Assembly: GCA_022113835.1 (NCBI GenBank)
Contig: JAILWY010000023.1
Coordinates: 8,680,001 to 8,744,000 of the forward strand
Source of the DNA: Atopsyche davidsoni
Lineage: Eukaryota > Arthropoda > Insecta > Trichoptera > Hydrobiosidae
DNA: 64,000 nucleotides
Direction: 5' to 3'
Shown: positions 1 to 11,070 of the stretch, piece after piece
Layout: each line of letters begins with the position of its first letter
How positions within the stretch are numbered: position 1 is the first letter of the stretch
Made by a program: the position numbers and the translations under genes
The notes under the pieces: model-generated
What the model was told of the DNA's origin: nothing
Seen by the model: the letters and a program-made list of their open reading frames with translations, nothing else
The model's database searches: none

Positions 1-544
1 CAATTTTAAGATGTAATAATTTTACAATCGCTTTTGCATGCCGTTTCTAGTGTATAACAAAATATAGCTATAGAGTTTTGCAAACATTATATTTAAAAGT
101 GATTTTTTTAACCTTCATTAAAAAAACAGGTATTTATTTTTAATCCAAGCTCTACTAGTTTATGTTTTTTTAAATCAGAAAATTTTGCTTTCTCTTTTTT
201 TGAGTTGGCTTTTGACACTTTCATAATTACTTATGTTAAATTTTCAGTTTTGACTGCATATATCAAAACGAAATATTATTTGAATTAGTAAACATTTTTA
301 GTAGAAAAACATCACACAATTTGCTTTTATAGAATAAATAGATTTTCTTTGACAATTTTCTTTTATAATTGCGTTAGGTTATAAAATATTTACTTTTCAT
401 TGTCATGTCTGCTTTCAGACGAAATCTTTGAGAGTGGGCAACGCATTCGACTACATCGCAATTGCTGCTTCATTATAAAACTAGTTTAGCTATCAATGTT
501 TCATAGCCACCGTTCATGCAGTTTTGAAAAATAATAATAAATTA
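1..544. other. AT-rich non-coding DNA
   Basis: Plain AT-rich sequence with short A and T runs. I see no exon-like frame, repeat array or hairpin. A slightly more balanced stretch around 410-470 precedes the G-rich island. Confidence 0.6.
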
Positions 545-835
545 CCGATAAATAATTCCAGGTCCTGGCGGAGTTGCAGCCCTGCATGCAAGTTTGTTAG
601 GAGGCCCATTCGAAACCGAGAGTTGGATGCGCTTAGACGGCGGGGGGCGCGCGGGGAGGGGCCGGGGGGCCGAAAGCAAGAGTGGTCCGGCGAGGGGTGC
701 AGGGGGGCGGGGCGGGGGGGGCGGGGCGGCGCAGGTGCCCCAACCTAACCCTTCTGGACCCGGCGCATTGTACTCATCCTCAACACCGAACGACCCGACT
801 TACGTGCAGCATCATCGATGCAATCGAGTATTATA
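545..835 (+). other. G-rich island in AT-rich DNA
   Basis: Base composition changes abruptly from AT-rich to G-rich between about 595 and 745, then becomes C-rich and balanced to about 835. Three overlapping open frames of 73-80 codons exist here only because stop codons are rare in such sequence; their products are Gly/Arg-rich low complexity and resemble no family. The strand asymmetry (G on +) separates it from a simple CpG island. It could be a regulatory element or an expanded GC-rich simple repeat. Confidence 0.6.
702..726 (+). promoter_or_regulatory. G-quadruplex-forming tract
   Basis: Four uninterrupted G runs (6, 4, 8 and 4 bases) are separated by single C residues. This fits a very stable G-quadruplex motif (runs of at least three G, loops of one base). 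Folding on the + strand is a prediction from the pattern; no function is implied. Confidence 0.55.
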
Positions 836-905
836 AAATCATGAGGCACCGTGAACCCTTTCACACACCATCACGTGGTCAACAAAATATGCTTGATATT
901 TAAAT

Positions 906-2863
906 TATAACTTATATTTTTTAAGATTTTATTCGAAATACCACTGTTGAATTCACATGGAGGAACATATAAAATACGTTAAATTGTACACAGTAAATTA
1001 CACCGCATCTTGTATATATTTTTTTGTTAGTAAAACTGCAAAATCAACACCAAAATAATTATCACACAATGTGGTACATCATTTTGAAAATATTCATCAT
1101 TAACTAAGTTGCATGAGTTAATGTAAAATCAGTGACATTTATACTACATTTATGTGGCTAGCGTGTGACTAGCCCTTCAAGCATCGCCCGGCGTAAATAA
1201 ATTCATAATCAAGTAAATACATTTAATCAGTACGCTAAACTAAATGAATCGAGCAGAGTTAAAGCTCGCGCAGTGTACATAAACAAAACGGTATAAGGAT
1301 AAATAAATTAGAATCAACACGGAGATGCGCTGAATGGATCGTTAGGAAGGATGTAAAGGTCTGTACATGTTAAAGGATCAAGCTAGTCTAGATTGGCTAT
1401 CTTTGAAGGTGATTCAAATTAAAGTACACACATATTGTTTGTTATCAACAATATGTATGAGTATGATTAAGTGCTAAAGTATGATTTATTTGGGTTTAGA
1501 TTTTGTAGAAATAATAAATAATAATATTTATCAGCAATATTAGTGTTGGTTGTTGTAGAAAACTAAACAATATTTGTGTTTGTTATTTGTTGATGTATGC
1601 AATACATGTATTTTTGCCACGTTCAAATAGATTTATAGAACTACAGAACAATACTCTAGTGATTAATTTTCTATATAAATATGTTGTACGGTGTGATCTA
1701 ACTAACAGCTAACAAGCAAACAAGAAAAGTAAATCCGAAGATTTTATTATGATTTTGATAGAGTGCTACGGAATATATAAAAAGTTCCATTGTGATATGT
1801 CTGCGCCACCTGATCGGCATACTTTAAATAAAGGAATAAGTTGTGTTTCCAACTTTTCCCTTGTTTCCCAAACTGGAGAGTGAGTACGCTGGTTTGTCTC
1901 CCTACCTGAAGATTAGGTACACCAATCACTATTCAACGCTATTGTTCTTTCCACAGTTGGGGATAGAGTAGCAAGTCTAGAATCTGGGAATTGTCTGTGC
2001 TTGTGAAGTTCTTTCATTTGTGTCCCTGTTTAAGCATTTAGTAAATTATTATCTATGTTAATTAGACTTACGTGATGTACGTTAAAATATTAAACGCTAT
2101 ATTTTTACTTCTTAATATATATAATTAAAATTTATCATCTATAGAGTCTCACTCATATACATATTATGTTTAATATTACTTTGCAAGCTCCCGGAAGTCT
2201 CGATCGACCGGTATCTGAATCTCACAATTGGCATGACTTCGGTCAACTATTTTCATGGTAGTTATGTTCTTAATTTCTCTTTACTAATAATAGTTGATAT
2301 AATAATAGAAAATGAAAAAGGTTAACCATTGATTAACATTAAGTTATTCGTTTGTAAAATAAACATTGGTGTAATCGAGTCAAATCATACCGCACGATAG
2401 ACTACTTCAAACGATCAAGGTAATAAATGAATGCTTTTTAAATGTCAAAACTATTCATAATTTAACTATCATACACAGACATTGTTATTAAATTCTTCGT
2501 GATATTTATCGTGTATTTTTTATACAGATAATAAATAAGCATTTTATTTGTAAATTTATTATTGATGTTCAATTCAAAGTTAGTTTTGTAATAAAGTTCA
2601 GATTTGGGGGATTTGAGTATCGATTAAAATTAAACTAAAAGTAAAAAAAATACGTTTACTCTTACTTAAAAAGCTTACATGTTTTGGTGTAACCAAAAAT
2701 ACTGAAGAGAGAAGGAAAGGTTAAATAAATTTGACTAATATCACGATGCCGCTTATCAATTGTAAAAAAGTATACCAGTTCTGGTAACCAAACTGCAAAA
2801 GTGGAGGACACAATACGATCAAAATAAAATTAATATAGAAAAAGTAGTACTTTATTAAGGAAT
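906..2863. other. AT-rich non-coding DNA
   Basis: About 2 kb without a credible coding frame. Around 1150-1340 the sequence is less AT-rich and non-repetitive, and near 2190-2260 a short GC-richer patch carries a palindromic CGATCG; either could be a small regulatory element, but nothing specific can be claimed. Confidence 0.5.
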
Positions 2864-2887
2864 AATATATATATATATATATATATT
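2864..2887. repeat. (AT)n microsatellite
   Basis: A pure alternating AT run of about 24 bases. Confidence 0.9.
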
Positions 2888-2929
2888 ATTCAATGTTCAA
2901 ATAAATAAATAAAATACCACGTTAAGGTT

Positions 2930-3260
2930 GAAGCTTCGTCACGCAGAAGTCGCCAGCCAACACGTCACCAGCCGTCGACGGGCGCCGCACTCTTATTATT
3001 GCAATAAGTGTATTTAGGATTTCCCTTAAAAAGACGACGCGGCCAGTCCGGTCTTTGTTTTGAGCTTTTTGTTTAAATGCGATGTACCGTATTACCAACG
3101 TAACAGAGGATCCGACGCCTGTCGCTGCTTACCTTTTTTTGGATCATACTCTCGCACAAATAAATGCACGCGCTTGGCGCAAAAGCGGCCAGAGTAAAAA
3201 ATAAACACCGCTAACCAATTACTACAAAACAGGAACGCTGCCAGAACAGTACATCGCAAC
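2930..3260. promoter_or_regulatory. GC-balanced island, candidate regulatory element
   Basis: Complex, non-repetitive sequence with several CpG dinucleotides (CGTCGACGGGCGCCG near 2973) interleaved with TTATT/AATAA homeodomain-type cores. No open frame of useful length and no tandem repeat. The mix of CpG-rich and TAAT-type motifs against an AT-rich background is typical of an enhancer, but this is inference from texture only. Confidence 0.25.
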
Positions 3261-3640
3261 AAACACAACCTGATTTTTTAATAATAAAACGTACACACAA
3301 ATGAATAGATTTGCCTTACATACTTATGCTACCTGTAAGAAATCTGCATCGAGGTAAAAGCGCCAGTGCTTGAAATATTATCTGTTAAAAAATTCAACCG
3401 TCATATGTGATATGCATTTTATACAATGCACACAAAAATGATTCAGATTATAAAGGTAGCAATAAAACAATCTTAATCTTGATTAATCGTTTTGGATAAA
3501 AGAACGAGATCTGTTACAATCATAAACTTTATTAATATGAGTAATATTAAACATACATTTCAGTGTATAAAAATGAGTTTTGTGTTTTTGTAGGTAATGA
3601 ATATACATCTTTAATATATATTTTTAAGCTTGTATTGGTT

Positions 3641-3960
3641 TTGTCGGTGGAGAACACGTGGAAGGGTCGGCGGGTGACACGCGCCTCGAGATTCCGCCGC
3701 CAGCTCGCTCGGGAGTGTTGATTCAGATTTCAGGTTTTGCCCGCGTGTGTGTGAAGGGATAAACTTGATTCCGAAGGCGAGCATTCACGGTACGTCTGAA
3801 ACTTTTGCTTTTCGAAGAATTATTGGATGACGTCACAGCTCGATGCCTTTTTGTTTGAGAATACATTCTGAAATGGACGCAAACTCGTGCATCGGAATGC
3901 TTCGAGCAAAAAATCTTGTAAATCACGTTGTCGACCGATCGCCGGTTTGAGTTACAACTT
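3641..3960. promoter_or_regulatory. GC-balanced island, candidate regulatory element
   Basis: Begins with a CpG-containing stretch including CACGTG (E-box palindrome, about 3655-3660), then a non-repetitive balanced sequence ending with GTCGACCGATCG near 3931. A 67-codon minus-strand frame (3723-3926) crosses it but has no recognisable product and no supporting splice signals. Confidence 0.25.
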
Positions 3961-4720
3961 AGTAGTAAATATTTATATTGTGTTTTAATTTCTTACATAA
4001 AAATATTTAAAATATGGAAATTTATTTAAAACACTTTTGTATTATATTATTTGACATAGGAAGCTTTATCATAAGCTCGCGCTGTGATTAAAATCACGAA
4101 AACAATATTTTAATGTACGCGTTCAAATTTATTAAAATATGTGATTGATACATGCATATTAAACATGCAAGTCTCCATAAATACCGAAAAATACCACTTT
4201 GTCTTCTTATGAACTTGCACAACTTGAACAATATTGTAATTTATTTTACTGTGTTTGCTGAAAAATGACACACTATCGGGAAAGTCCAATGACGCAGTTG
4301 GTGTAAAATTATTAAAAATGCCCGTCTACATCGTTGCTGTAAAAACTATACAAAAGTTTACTCTATATTAATTTACATCTCGGTCGGCAGCAATTCTCCG
4401 AAAAAGTAGCGAAGAGCAGCTTTGTTTGTCTGTGCGGCCCGTATAAATACGTACGTCATGGCAAGTATGAATTTTTGTCTTTTTTGTTTACTTTAGAGCA
4501 TAGTTAGAGCACCACACTTGACCACAATAAAGCGGCACTTATTGTCTGTCAGTGTAAACACGATTTCATGTCTGGCAAGATATATATTTGGAACGCTTGA
4601 AGAACGACGAAAATGAAGTTGGCATTCAGGGTGCATTAGACATTGAATTTTTTTTTTAAAGCATTAAGTATATACGACGTCTGCTGCATTTTTCTATGCG
4701 GTAGGAAAGTGTTTCGAAAT
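3961..4720. other. AT-rich non-coding DNA
   Basis: Mostly AT-rich. A short balanced patch at about 4378-4465 is non-repetitive and contains a TATAAATA sequence at about 4443-4450. No supported gene. Confidence 0.4.
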
Positions 4721-4925
4721 AAATCGGAGGTCAGTACGCACCGGTGTTGGAGCAGCGCTGGATAAACAAGACGAGTGGCTGGAGCCGTCCAGCCGCGCGG
4801 CGCCTCCGAGCTGCATAATGAACACAGGCGCGAGATAACCGCTAATGTAACCGATGCCTCCGTTTAATCATCCAACGGCCCCAGATAAGCCATATCCTGA
4901 CCTAGGGTGAATAATTGAGTAGACA
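4721..4925. promoter_or_regulatory. Candidate enhancer-like island with GATA and homeodomain cores
   Basis: About 200 bp of complex GC-balanced sequence. Visible elements are an inverted repeat with 7-bp arms and a 4-nt loop (GGCTGGA / TCCAGCC, 4777-4794), two AGATAA GATA-factor-type sites (4833-4838 and 4883-4888), and TTTAATCA (4863-4870), a K50-homeodomain-type core. It has sharp borders with AT-rich DNA on both sides. Motif matches are short and each can occur by chance; their density in a compact island is the only support for a regulatory role. Confidence 0.35.
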
Positions 4926-7080
4926 TTGAATGTATTACACTAAACACCTCGGTCATTTTTGCATCCAAGAAAAAGTATCCGCTTATCAGTAACTTCACAT
5001 TTTTCTAAATGATTTTAAAAAAAAATATATTTATACCATTCATATTTTAATTAGATTCCGCGTCATTTATCTTGTATCACTTGATTTTTTATGTCAGTGC
5101 TATTATAAATCGCGAGAGCGTCAAAAAGTATGTAAATGACAAAAAATTCATAGTCTGTTTAATATATGCGTATGCATAGTTTGGTGTTTATACACAGTGA
5201 CAAAAATAAAGCTTTTATTTGGATGTGAACACGGTGAGGATCTTTTTAAAAATGTAAATAATTTTATAAATATTGAGCAAGGTAGTGATTCCCAAACAAT
5301 CAATGACAAATGTTATGCAATACTGTCATTTAGTTTTTTTAAAGGCGCTTAAAAATGTCAAATAATAGATAAAGCAGTCATTGCTTTTTTGATTTATATA
5401 AACTTTTCATTTACCGTTTATAAAAGGGTCCCGTTTCATTTAGATGAAATCACGTGTATTTAAACGTGAAATCACAGTTTTATAATTCTACATTACTGTT
5501 ATTTCTAGCGTAACAGATATTTTCGTATTTATATAATTTGTGGTTCAAGTTAAAATTTTAATTCAATAAGCGATACTTTGTTACGGGAGTGGACAAATGT
5601 GTCAGTAAACGCGCGCGTGTCTTTGGTCAAATAAACTAAAAAGTGCTTCCATTTATTTGACAGTGTCATGATATTAAAAAAAATGGGTTTATTGTAAAAA
5701 AATATACTTGTTTTTCTAATTGATTGGGATGGATTTATTGTGCAAGGTGTTCCAAGTAGGAAGTAAATTATAAATGTTATTACATTGTATAATATTTTAT
5801 TTTAATTGTTATCTTTAAATTTATGCAAGTCAAAAACAACAACATTGCTTACAATTTGTATGGCACGTGTGTTTCTCACTCACCAATACACAAATATATA
5901 AGAGCAATGACGATATGTTTTTGATAAAAGTAAAATGGCTTATCGGGAATTTGTTGTATTTAAACCTCATGTGTCGCCTTAAGACTATGGTTTTTGATAA
6001 ATACTGTAGAAAAATATTAATTATGAAGTTATTAATAATCTGCGTAATTTAATAATTCATAAGTACAATCTGCTTAAATATTGGGTTATTGTTATTTTTT
6101 ATGCTATTTGGTTGGATAGTTAGAGAATTCATATTAGTAGTCTAACATTAATTTTCATTTTAGTCCCTAGCGAAAAATAATAATTTAAATGTGATGTGTG
6201 CATTCTCTCGAAATGCATATCGTCGCTCCTCTAGCAGACATGAATGCACCAGACGGAGACTCGCATCAAGGTCACTGCAGTTTTAATTTAATCGGTACTA
6301 TTCAAATTATATAATAAAATTTTCTACTCGGCTACAGGATATTATAAACCAAATAATTTAAACACAATTATAAAATAATTTATTAGGTTTATTCGTGTTC
6401 TTGTTTAACCTTAAAAATATATTGTAATTTTTGATAAGGAATCCGGTCACGTTATTTTTTTAATTTTTAGCACGTGGTATAATTTGATGAGTAACAAATT
6501 GGGTTTTTGTTTTAACAACAGTAATATTTCACAAATTATTTAATTTGTTTCTTAATTATCCTACAGATTGAATCGAAAAAAATAAATAAAAGTTAGGTAA
6601 ACAAAAATTATTTTATTATTAAACGTACGCAATAATACAACCATGTCAATCAACTGGTATCAGACTTATATTATTTTAATATTGTTTACAAATGCTTTAT
6701 AGATTATTTTAAAAACCCAAATTTATGTGATAAGTTTTTTTGCGAATTTCTATAAAAACAAAGTGATTCAGATTTTATTCAAGGATTATTTTTAACATGG
6801 AAAAAGGACATATTTTGTTTTAGTTATATATAGGATTGATATGTCGTTTTTTGGTGCATTTTTTATAAAATTATATCCAAAGCTGTGGGCATCATTATTG
6901 ATATTTAATATCAGAGTCGAAGCGTATTACAATTCTGGTTTGCAGTGAGTTCCTTCTTTAGCGATTAAAAAAAGAGAACAAAAGACTTCACGCGCGGTGA
7001 TTTGTTACAAATGTGCAACACCAGATACGAGCCGCGATAACGTCGTGTTATGATTATTATTTGAATACAAAATGTCTTCT
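4926..7080. other. AT-rich non-coding DNA
   Basis: Over 2 kb without gene evidence. Around 6195-6275 lies a short balanced patch. Near 6900-6914 there is a short palindrome centred on TGATATTTAATATCA. Otherwise nothing stands out. Confidence 0.5.
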
Positions 7081-7200
7081 GTTTCATTAAAACCCTCGGC
7101 AGCCGCGCCGCGCCGGCGAGCTGTGCTCCGCGGGGAGGGGGTGGGGGGGGGGCGCAGGGGCGAGGAGGGGGGGGGCTCAGGGGCGGGGAGGGGGGAGGCT
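7081..7200 (+). promoter_or_regulatory. G-rich tract with G-quadruplex potential
   Basis: A CpG-rich start (about 7093-7135) leads into many G runs of 4-10 bases from 7132 to 7197, separated by one to five bases. Several alternative quadruplexes could form on the + strand. A 139-codon minus-strand frame (7005-7424) crosses this tract; its middle is Pro/Ala low complexity encoded by the C-rich complement, so I do not accept it as a gene. Confidence 0.5.
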
Positions 7201-7880
7201 ACATGTGTATCTGGATGTTGCACGTTTTTATATTGAGATTTTTGTATTGTGTTGCATTTAATGCCTGGCGTAGAGGCGCTCTCGCTTGATTGACAATGTG
7301 ATTTTTTAAAACGCGCTTTCGTTGAAAAAAATTCACTGCATATTATGGTGATATAGAAGAGTTTCAACTGTCTACGTATAAGCACACATACAAAAAAAAG
7401 TAATGAGTCGTATTTTTTAATCAATATTGTCTAGTATCCTCATTTAGAATTGAAATAGTTAGTGCGTTATAAATAATTTATAAATTAAAATTTTCATAAA
7501 AAATATCCCTTATTTTCTTTTAAGTAATAACTCAGATGTGTCATTTAAAAAAAAAAAGACATTGTTTTTATACAGTAGTGGAGTGCGATGGATTTCGAGT
7601 TGGTATATAAAATAAAGTATAATTTAAATGTTTATCAATAACCTAAGTTGAAATGCAGTATGCGGAGAATAATCACATAACCATGAATATATTAAATAAG
7701 ATATTTTAAATAATATATGTGCATAAACTGAAGAAAAAAATCTTTACTAAGATAATGTCCTAAAAAGCTCTATTATTATTAAGTGCTATTTTAAATCTTT
7801 ACGTTCCTTTTTTGTGATATTAAATTTAATATGCTGTTGTATATTATTGTCATAATAAAATAATACATAACGATATCTCC
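7201..7880. other. AT-rich non-coding DNA
   Basis: No coding, RNA-gene or repeat signal seen. A poly-A run sits near 7548-7557. Confidence 0.5.
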
Positions 7881-8150
7881 AGATACGAGCAGCATTTCGC
7901 GCGGCTTGGCCTGCAATTTTTTCGTTTGCGCGCACCCTGGAACTGTGTAGCGCGCACTTCCAAATAATATAAAAAGGTTGGCGTCCCTGTGTGCGGGCGT
8001 GTGAGCGAGTGTGTGCGAGTGTGCGCGAGTGTGTGCGAGTGTGTGCGAGAGTGTGCGAGGGTGTGCGAGTGTGGGCGCGTGTGTGTGATCCCGCCCGCCG
8101 GTGTGAGTGCCGCCCGGGATTATCGCTGCTTGCTAAACTATTGCACTTGG
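7881..8150. promoter_or_regulatory. GC island with a TATA-like element and tandem repeat
   Basis: The island contains two direct copies of GCGCGCAC (7928-7935 and 7950-7957), then TATAAAAAG at 7968-7976, then a 10-bp tandem repeat from 7991. A TATA-like sequence about 25-30 bp upstream of a purine-rich repeat could be a Pol II core promoter for a non-coding transcript, but TATA-like strings are common in AT-rich DNA and I see no convincing initiator. Low confidence for promoter function. Confidence 0.25.
7991..8080 (+). repeat. 10-bp tandem repeat (GTGTGCGAGT)n
   Basis: Nine 10-bp units in register; five or six match GTGTGCGAGT closely and the first and last are degenerate. Because 10 is not a multiple of 3, the array shows a different frame in each unit, giving a Cys/Arg/Val-rich spurious frame of 67 codons (7991-8194). 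The unit interrupts a (GT)n-like pattern with CGA, and the - strand is CA/TCG rich. Confidence 0.85.
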
Positions 8151-8690
8151 GAGTTTTAAACTTAACGAATGAGATTGTTTTAAACGGTATTTAAAGTGGC
8201 CGAACTCGCTACGCATTGAGCACTGCACTCATTCATGGGGCATTATATATATATACATATATATATCGGTGTTTTGAATATATAATAATATAGTATGCTG
8301 CAAATGGAATGTTTTCATTCTGCTACACAAATGTCAATCTGTTTCTATCAAATCTCGACTTCTGTGTTATCGATAGGAATTACTTTAAATGTAGTAATCG
8401 CTCACCCTTGCACCCTCAGTGGGTATATTTGACTTTTAACCTCTTCATTATCGCATTACATATTTGTTTGTTTCATCAATTTTCTATGGCTTTAAAAGCG
8501 ATGATAATTTTTATATAATATTTGTATTTGAGAATTGCAACCCTCTTTTGTACTGTACAGGGATGCAGTTAAAATTATTATTTCAGTACATTACTTTTTG
8601 TAAAGAAGAAAAATGTTAACCTGTAGAGATTTTAATATTCAGAGCGGAAAAAATTTCACGGTGTACAAAAATGAATCCTTATCAGTGTTT
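8151..8690. other. AT-rich DNA with (TA)n tract
   Basis: Contains an interrupted TA run at about 8244-8267. The 69-codon frame at 8309-8518 is hydrophobic and AT-driven with no recognisable motif. Confidence 0.5.
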
Positions 8691-9000
8691 TGAGGTATAA
8701 ATGTATTTTTTAAAATATTTAAATAGGGGTGTGCAAGTGCGCGATGCACAGAGGCCGCGGTGTCGGTGTCGGTGTGGGTGCGCGCTGTTGTGTGCGTGAG
8801 GACGCTGAGAGCTCTTTTTGTTCCGCTAAATACGGATTGATTGAACTCTTTGTGCAGAATTAAAAACAACACGTGAACTTATGCAACCAATCATATAGCT
8901 GCAATTTAAAAAAATGCGACATCACTGGGCGCCTGCGCGGGGACGCATGGCAACACAGGCAGGAGATGTATTGACGAATAGATGTGTCGTTGATTTGAGC
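8691..9000. promoter_or_regulatory. GC-balanced island
   Basis: Contains a short GGTGTC/GGTGTG run at 8757-8778 and a second patch at 8916-8965 with GGGCGCCTGCGCGGGG. Otherwise complex sequence, with no coding evidence. Confidence 0.2.
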
Positions 9001-9960
9001 TTTTTTTTTAATGAAAGAGTGTTTAATTAGAAATTTGATAAATGCGCGTGGTGTTCTAAAAAAATTGCTAGTGGTTTTTTTTTATTTCAATGAGGAATGT
9101 AGACATTATTCAGAGGTACTAAATACCAGATGTATAAATAACGATGAATAATTCATGTTTTATTAGCTATTGATATTTCACGAATTAAAAAGATGCACGA
9201 TCATTGTTAACTTTGACATACTACCATATATATATGTCGGTAGGTAGTGTGCCAACTTATTTTTTTTAAATTGTATATTTATTTTAATAAAATGAATTCC
9301 GCTCAGTTTGAGACATAAATATTGTGTTTTCAGTTTAAATTTATACCAAGTTTTATGATAAAAAATGTTTCATATGATTTTAAATAGTTTTGATCTGAAA
9401 TGCAGTGACAACCGACTAGCAAATTGCAACAACAAATCTTTACGTTTTTTCAGCAAAATATCTAGGTAGGGTTCATTTTTGTGCCGTTATTAGTGCCATA
9501 GAGCGTTTAATGCGCCAAAATGTTTTTTTTTTTAATGTTGAAATATTTTATATTCATGTGTTTTTAATGTTTATTATTTTTCAATGTTCGATTATCCGAA
9601 CGTGTTAATGAATTATATGAGTTCTGAAACACATTGTACAACATGGCATGCTTTATCATTATTAATCATTTTTTAAAATTACTATTACTACTAACGAATG
9701 GTATTTCTGTTACTTCTGGTATTAGTCCGTGCTCTCCCTGAATTGGCTCTTGGTGATACGATACGGCAGCGAAGTCATATTTTTAATTATTACTGTGTGC
9801 TGTATAATACCTACCTTTGTAAACTGTGTAAATGATGATTGAGAAAGTAAAGACCTATTTTCAATTTCAGAAAATATCAATAATAGTAAAATTGTGTGTT
9901 TACATAAGTATACCTTTAACTTTAATATGGTTTATAACTTTTGGCAATGTGTGATTTTTA
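9001..9960. other. AT-rich non-coding DNA
   Basis: Nothing recognisable beyond T runs (for example 9073-9081 and 9522-9533). Confidence 0.5.
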
Positions 9961-10120
9961 AATGTGTAAGGCCTAGTGACCTTGGCGAGGGCCCAACCCC
10001 TCTCTGAATATCCTATATAAGCTCCTGACCGTTCCCACCCCTCCGGCGGAGACTGAGTGAGACATGCCGGGGGAACGTCTTGGGGAAATGAGGGGGGAAG
10101 GAAATGTGGATCAGCTGCCG
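9961..10120 (+). promoter_or_regulatory. Possible core promoter or regulatory island
   Basis: A compact GC-rich block contains TATATAAG at 10014-10021 followed by 90 bp of GC- and purine-rich sequence with no AT run. The arrangement (TATA box, then a GC-rich stretch with AGAC/GAGAC elements around 10050-10061 that resemble downstream promoter elements) is compatible with a Pol II core promoter reading rightward. No initiator consensus is clear and no reading frame follows, so any transcript would be non-coding or spliced to distant exons. Confidence 0.25.
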
Positions 10121-10780
10121 TAATAAGGCTAGTAGTAACTTGCCTATATGTTTATATCGATTAAAAGGTAGGGCACCGATTGCAAGGGAGAATGCAAAGG
10201 AACCTTCGTTTACGGCTTTTCTTTTTAGAATTATAAAGTGGATAAATAATTCATTGTTAATTATTTATGCAAATAAATCATTTGAAATTTCGTGAAACTT
10301 TTACATTCTTTTAATCTGAAATGACTTCTACGGTTTTTCTACAAAAAATGCCAATAAACAGAAAAAAAATAATCCTTACAATATCTTGTTAAAAGACATA
10401 ATTCGAAATATTTCAATTCAAGAAAATAATAAAAATTATATTAATAATTTAATAACATTGGTTGAAATATTAGAATTTTTTATGTTAATTCAATAATAGA
10501 CGATTTTGGCTAAATTTTTTTGTGCTATTTTAGGTCCAATAACAAAAGAAGAAGCAAACGTCTACGTTGCAAATGTGTATAAAACAAGAAGTATCACTAG
10601 ATTGATTTGAACTATTTTTAAAAGGGATTTATGTAGAAACTCCTCGTAACAAAAAAAAAACCCCGTTTTGAGTTGTAGTTGAGACAAAAGGAAAAACGAA
10701 TAATATTGATTAATGTGCAAAATAAAAATGCAATCGAGATTCATTTGCATGTACACATAGCCAAATTCAGGGGTGCACAA
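10121..10780. other. AT-rich non-coding DNA
   Basis: No supported feature. A 63-codon + frame (10104-10295) and a 72-codon - frame (10562-10780) have no recognisable content. Confidence 0.5.
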
Positions 10781-11070
10781 AAACGGGCCGGACCGCCGCA
10801 GACGGGGGCCGCGGGGGGTTCGGCTTTGCCGAATCGATATTTAACAGATACTTAGGCCACGCCGTCCCACACCGTGCATTTTTGCGACCACCGCTGCTAA
10901 AAAATGCAGCGCGTCTGTGTGCGACGGGGGGGTGGAAGGAGGGGGGGGGGGGCGCCCGCGGGGGTGCGGGGTGCGGGGTGCGGGTACAGGGGTGCGGGGT
11001 GCGGCGAGGCCGAATTGCAGGACTTTGTTCTGGATTCTTCTAAGGGTTACCGGCTTCCGCTTTGTCAAAT
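10781..11070 (+). other. GC-rich island with G-rich repeat
   Basis: Three parts are visible: a CpG-rich start at about 10784-10840, a G-rich middle at 10920-11005, and a balanced end to about 11070. Open frames on both strands (10841-11116 minus, 10904-11134 plus) are low-complexity products of the repeat. Confidence 0.5.
10926..11004 (+). repeat. G-runs and (GGGGTGC)n tandem repeat, G-quadruplex potential
   Basis: A 12-base G run near 10941 is followed by five or six units related to GGGGTGC between about 10960 and 11004, with one interruption (GGGTACA). The 7-bp spacing of G4 runs with TGC loops fits a G-quadruplex on the + strand. Confidence 0.65.

Noticed and set aside
7005..7424. 139-codon minus-strand open frame
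   Set aside because: Its centre is a Pro/Ala stretch read from the complement of the G-rich tract; the ends are AT-rich and match no family.
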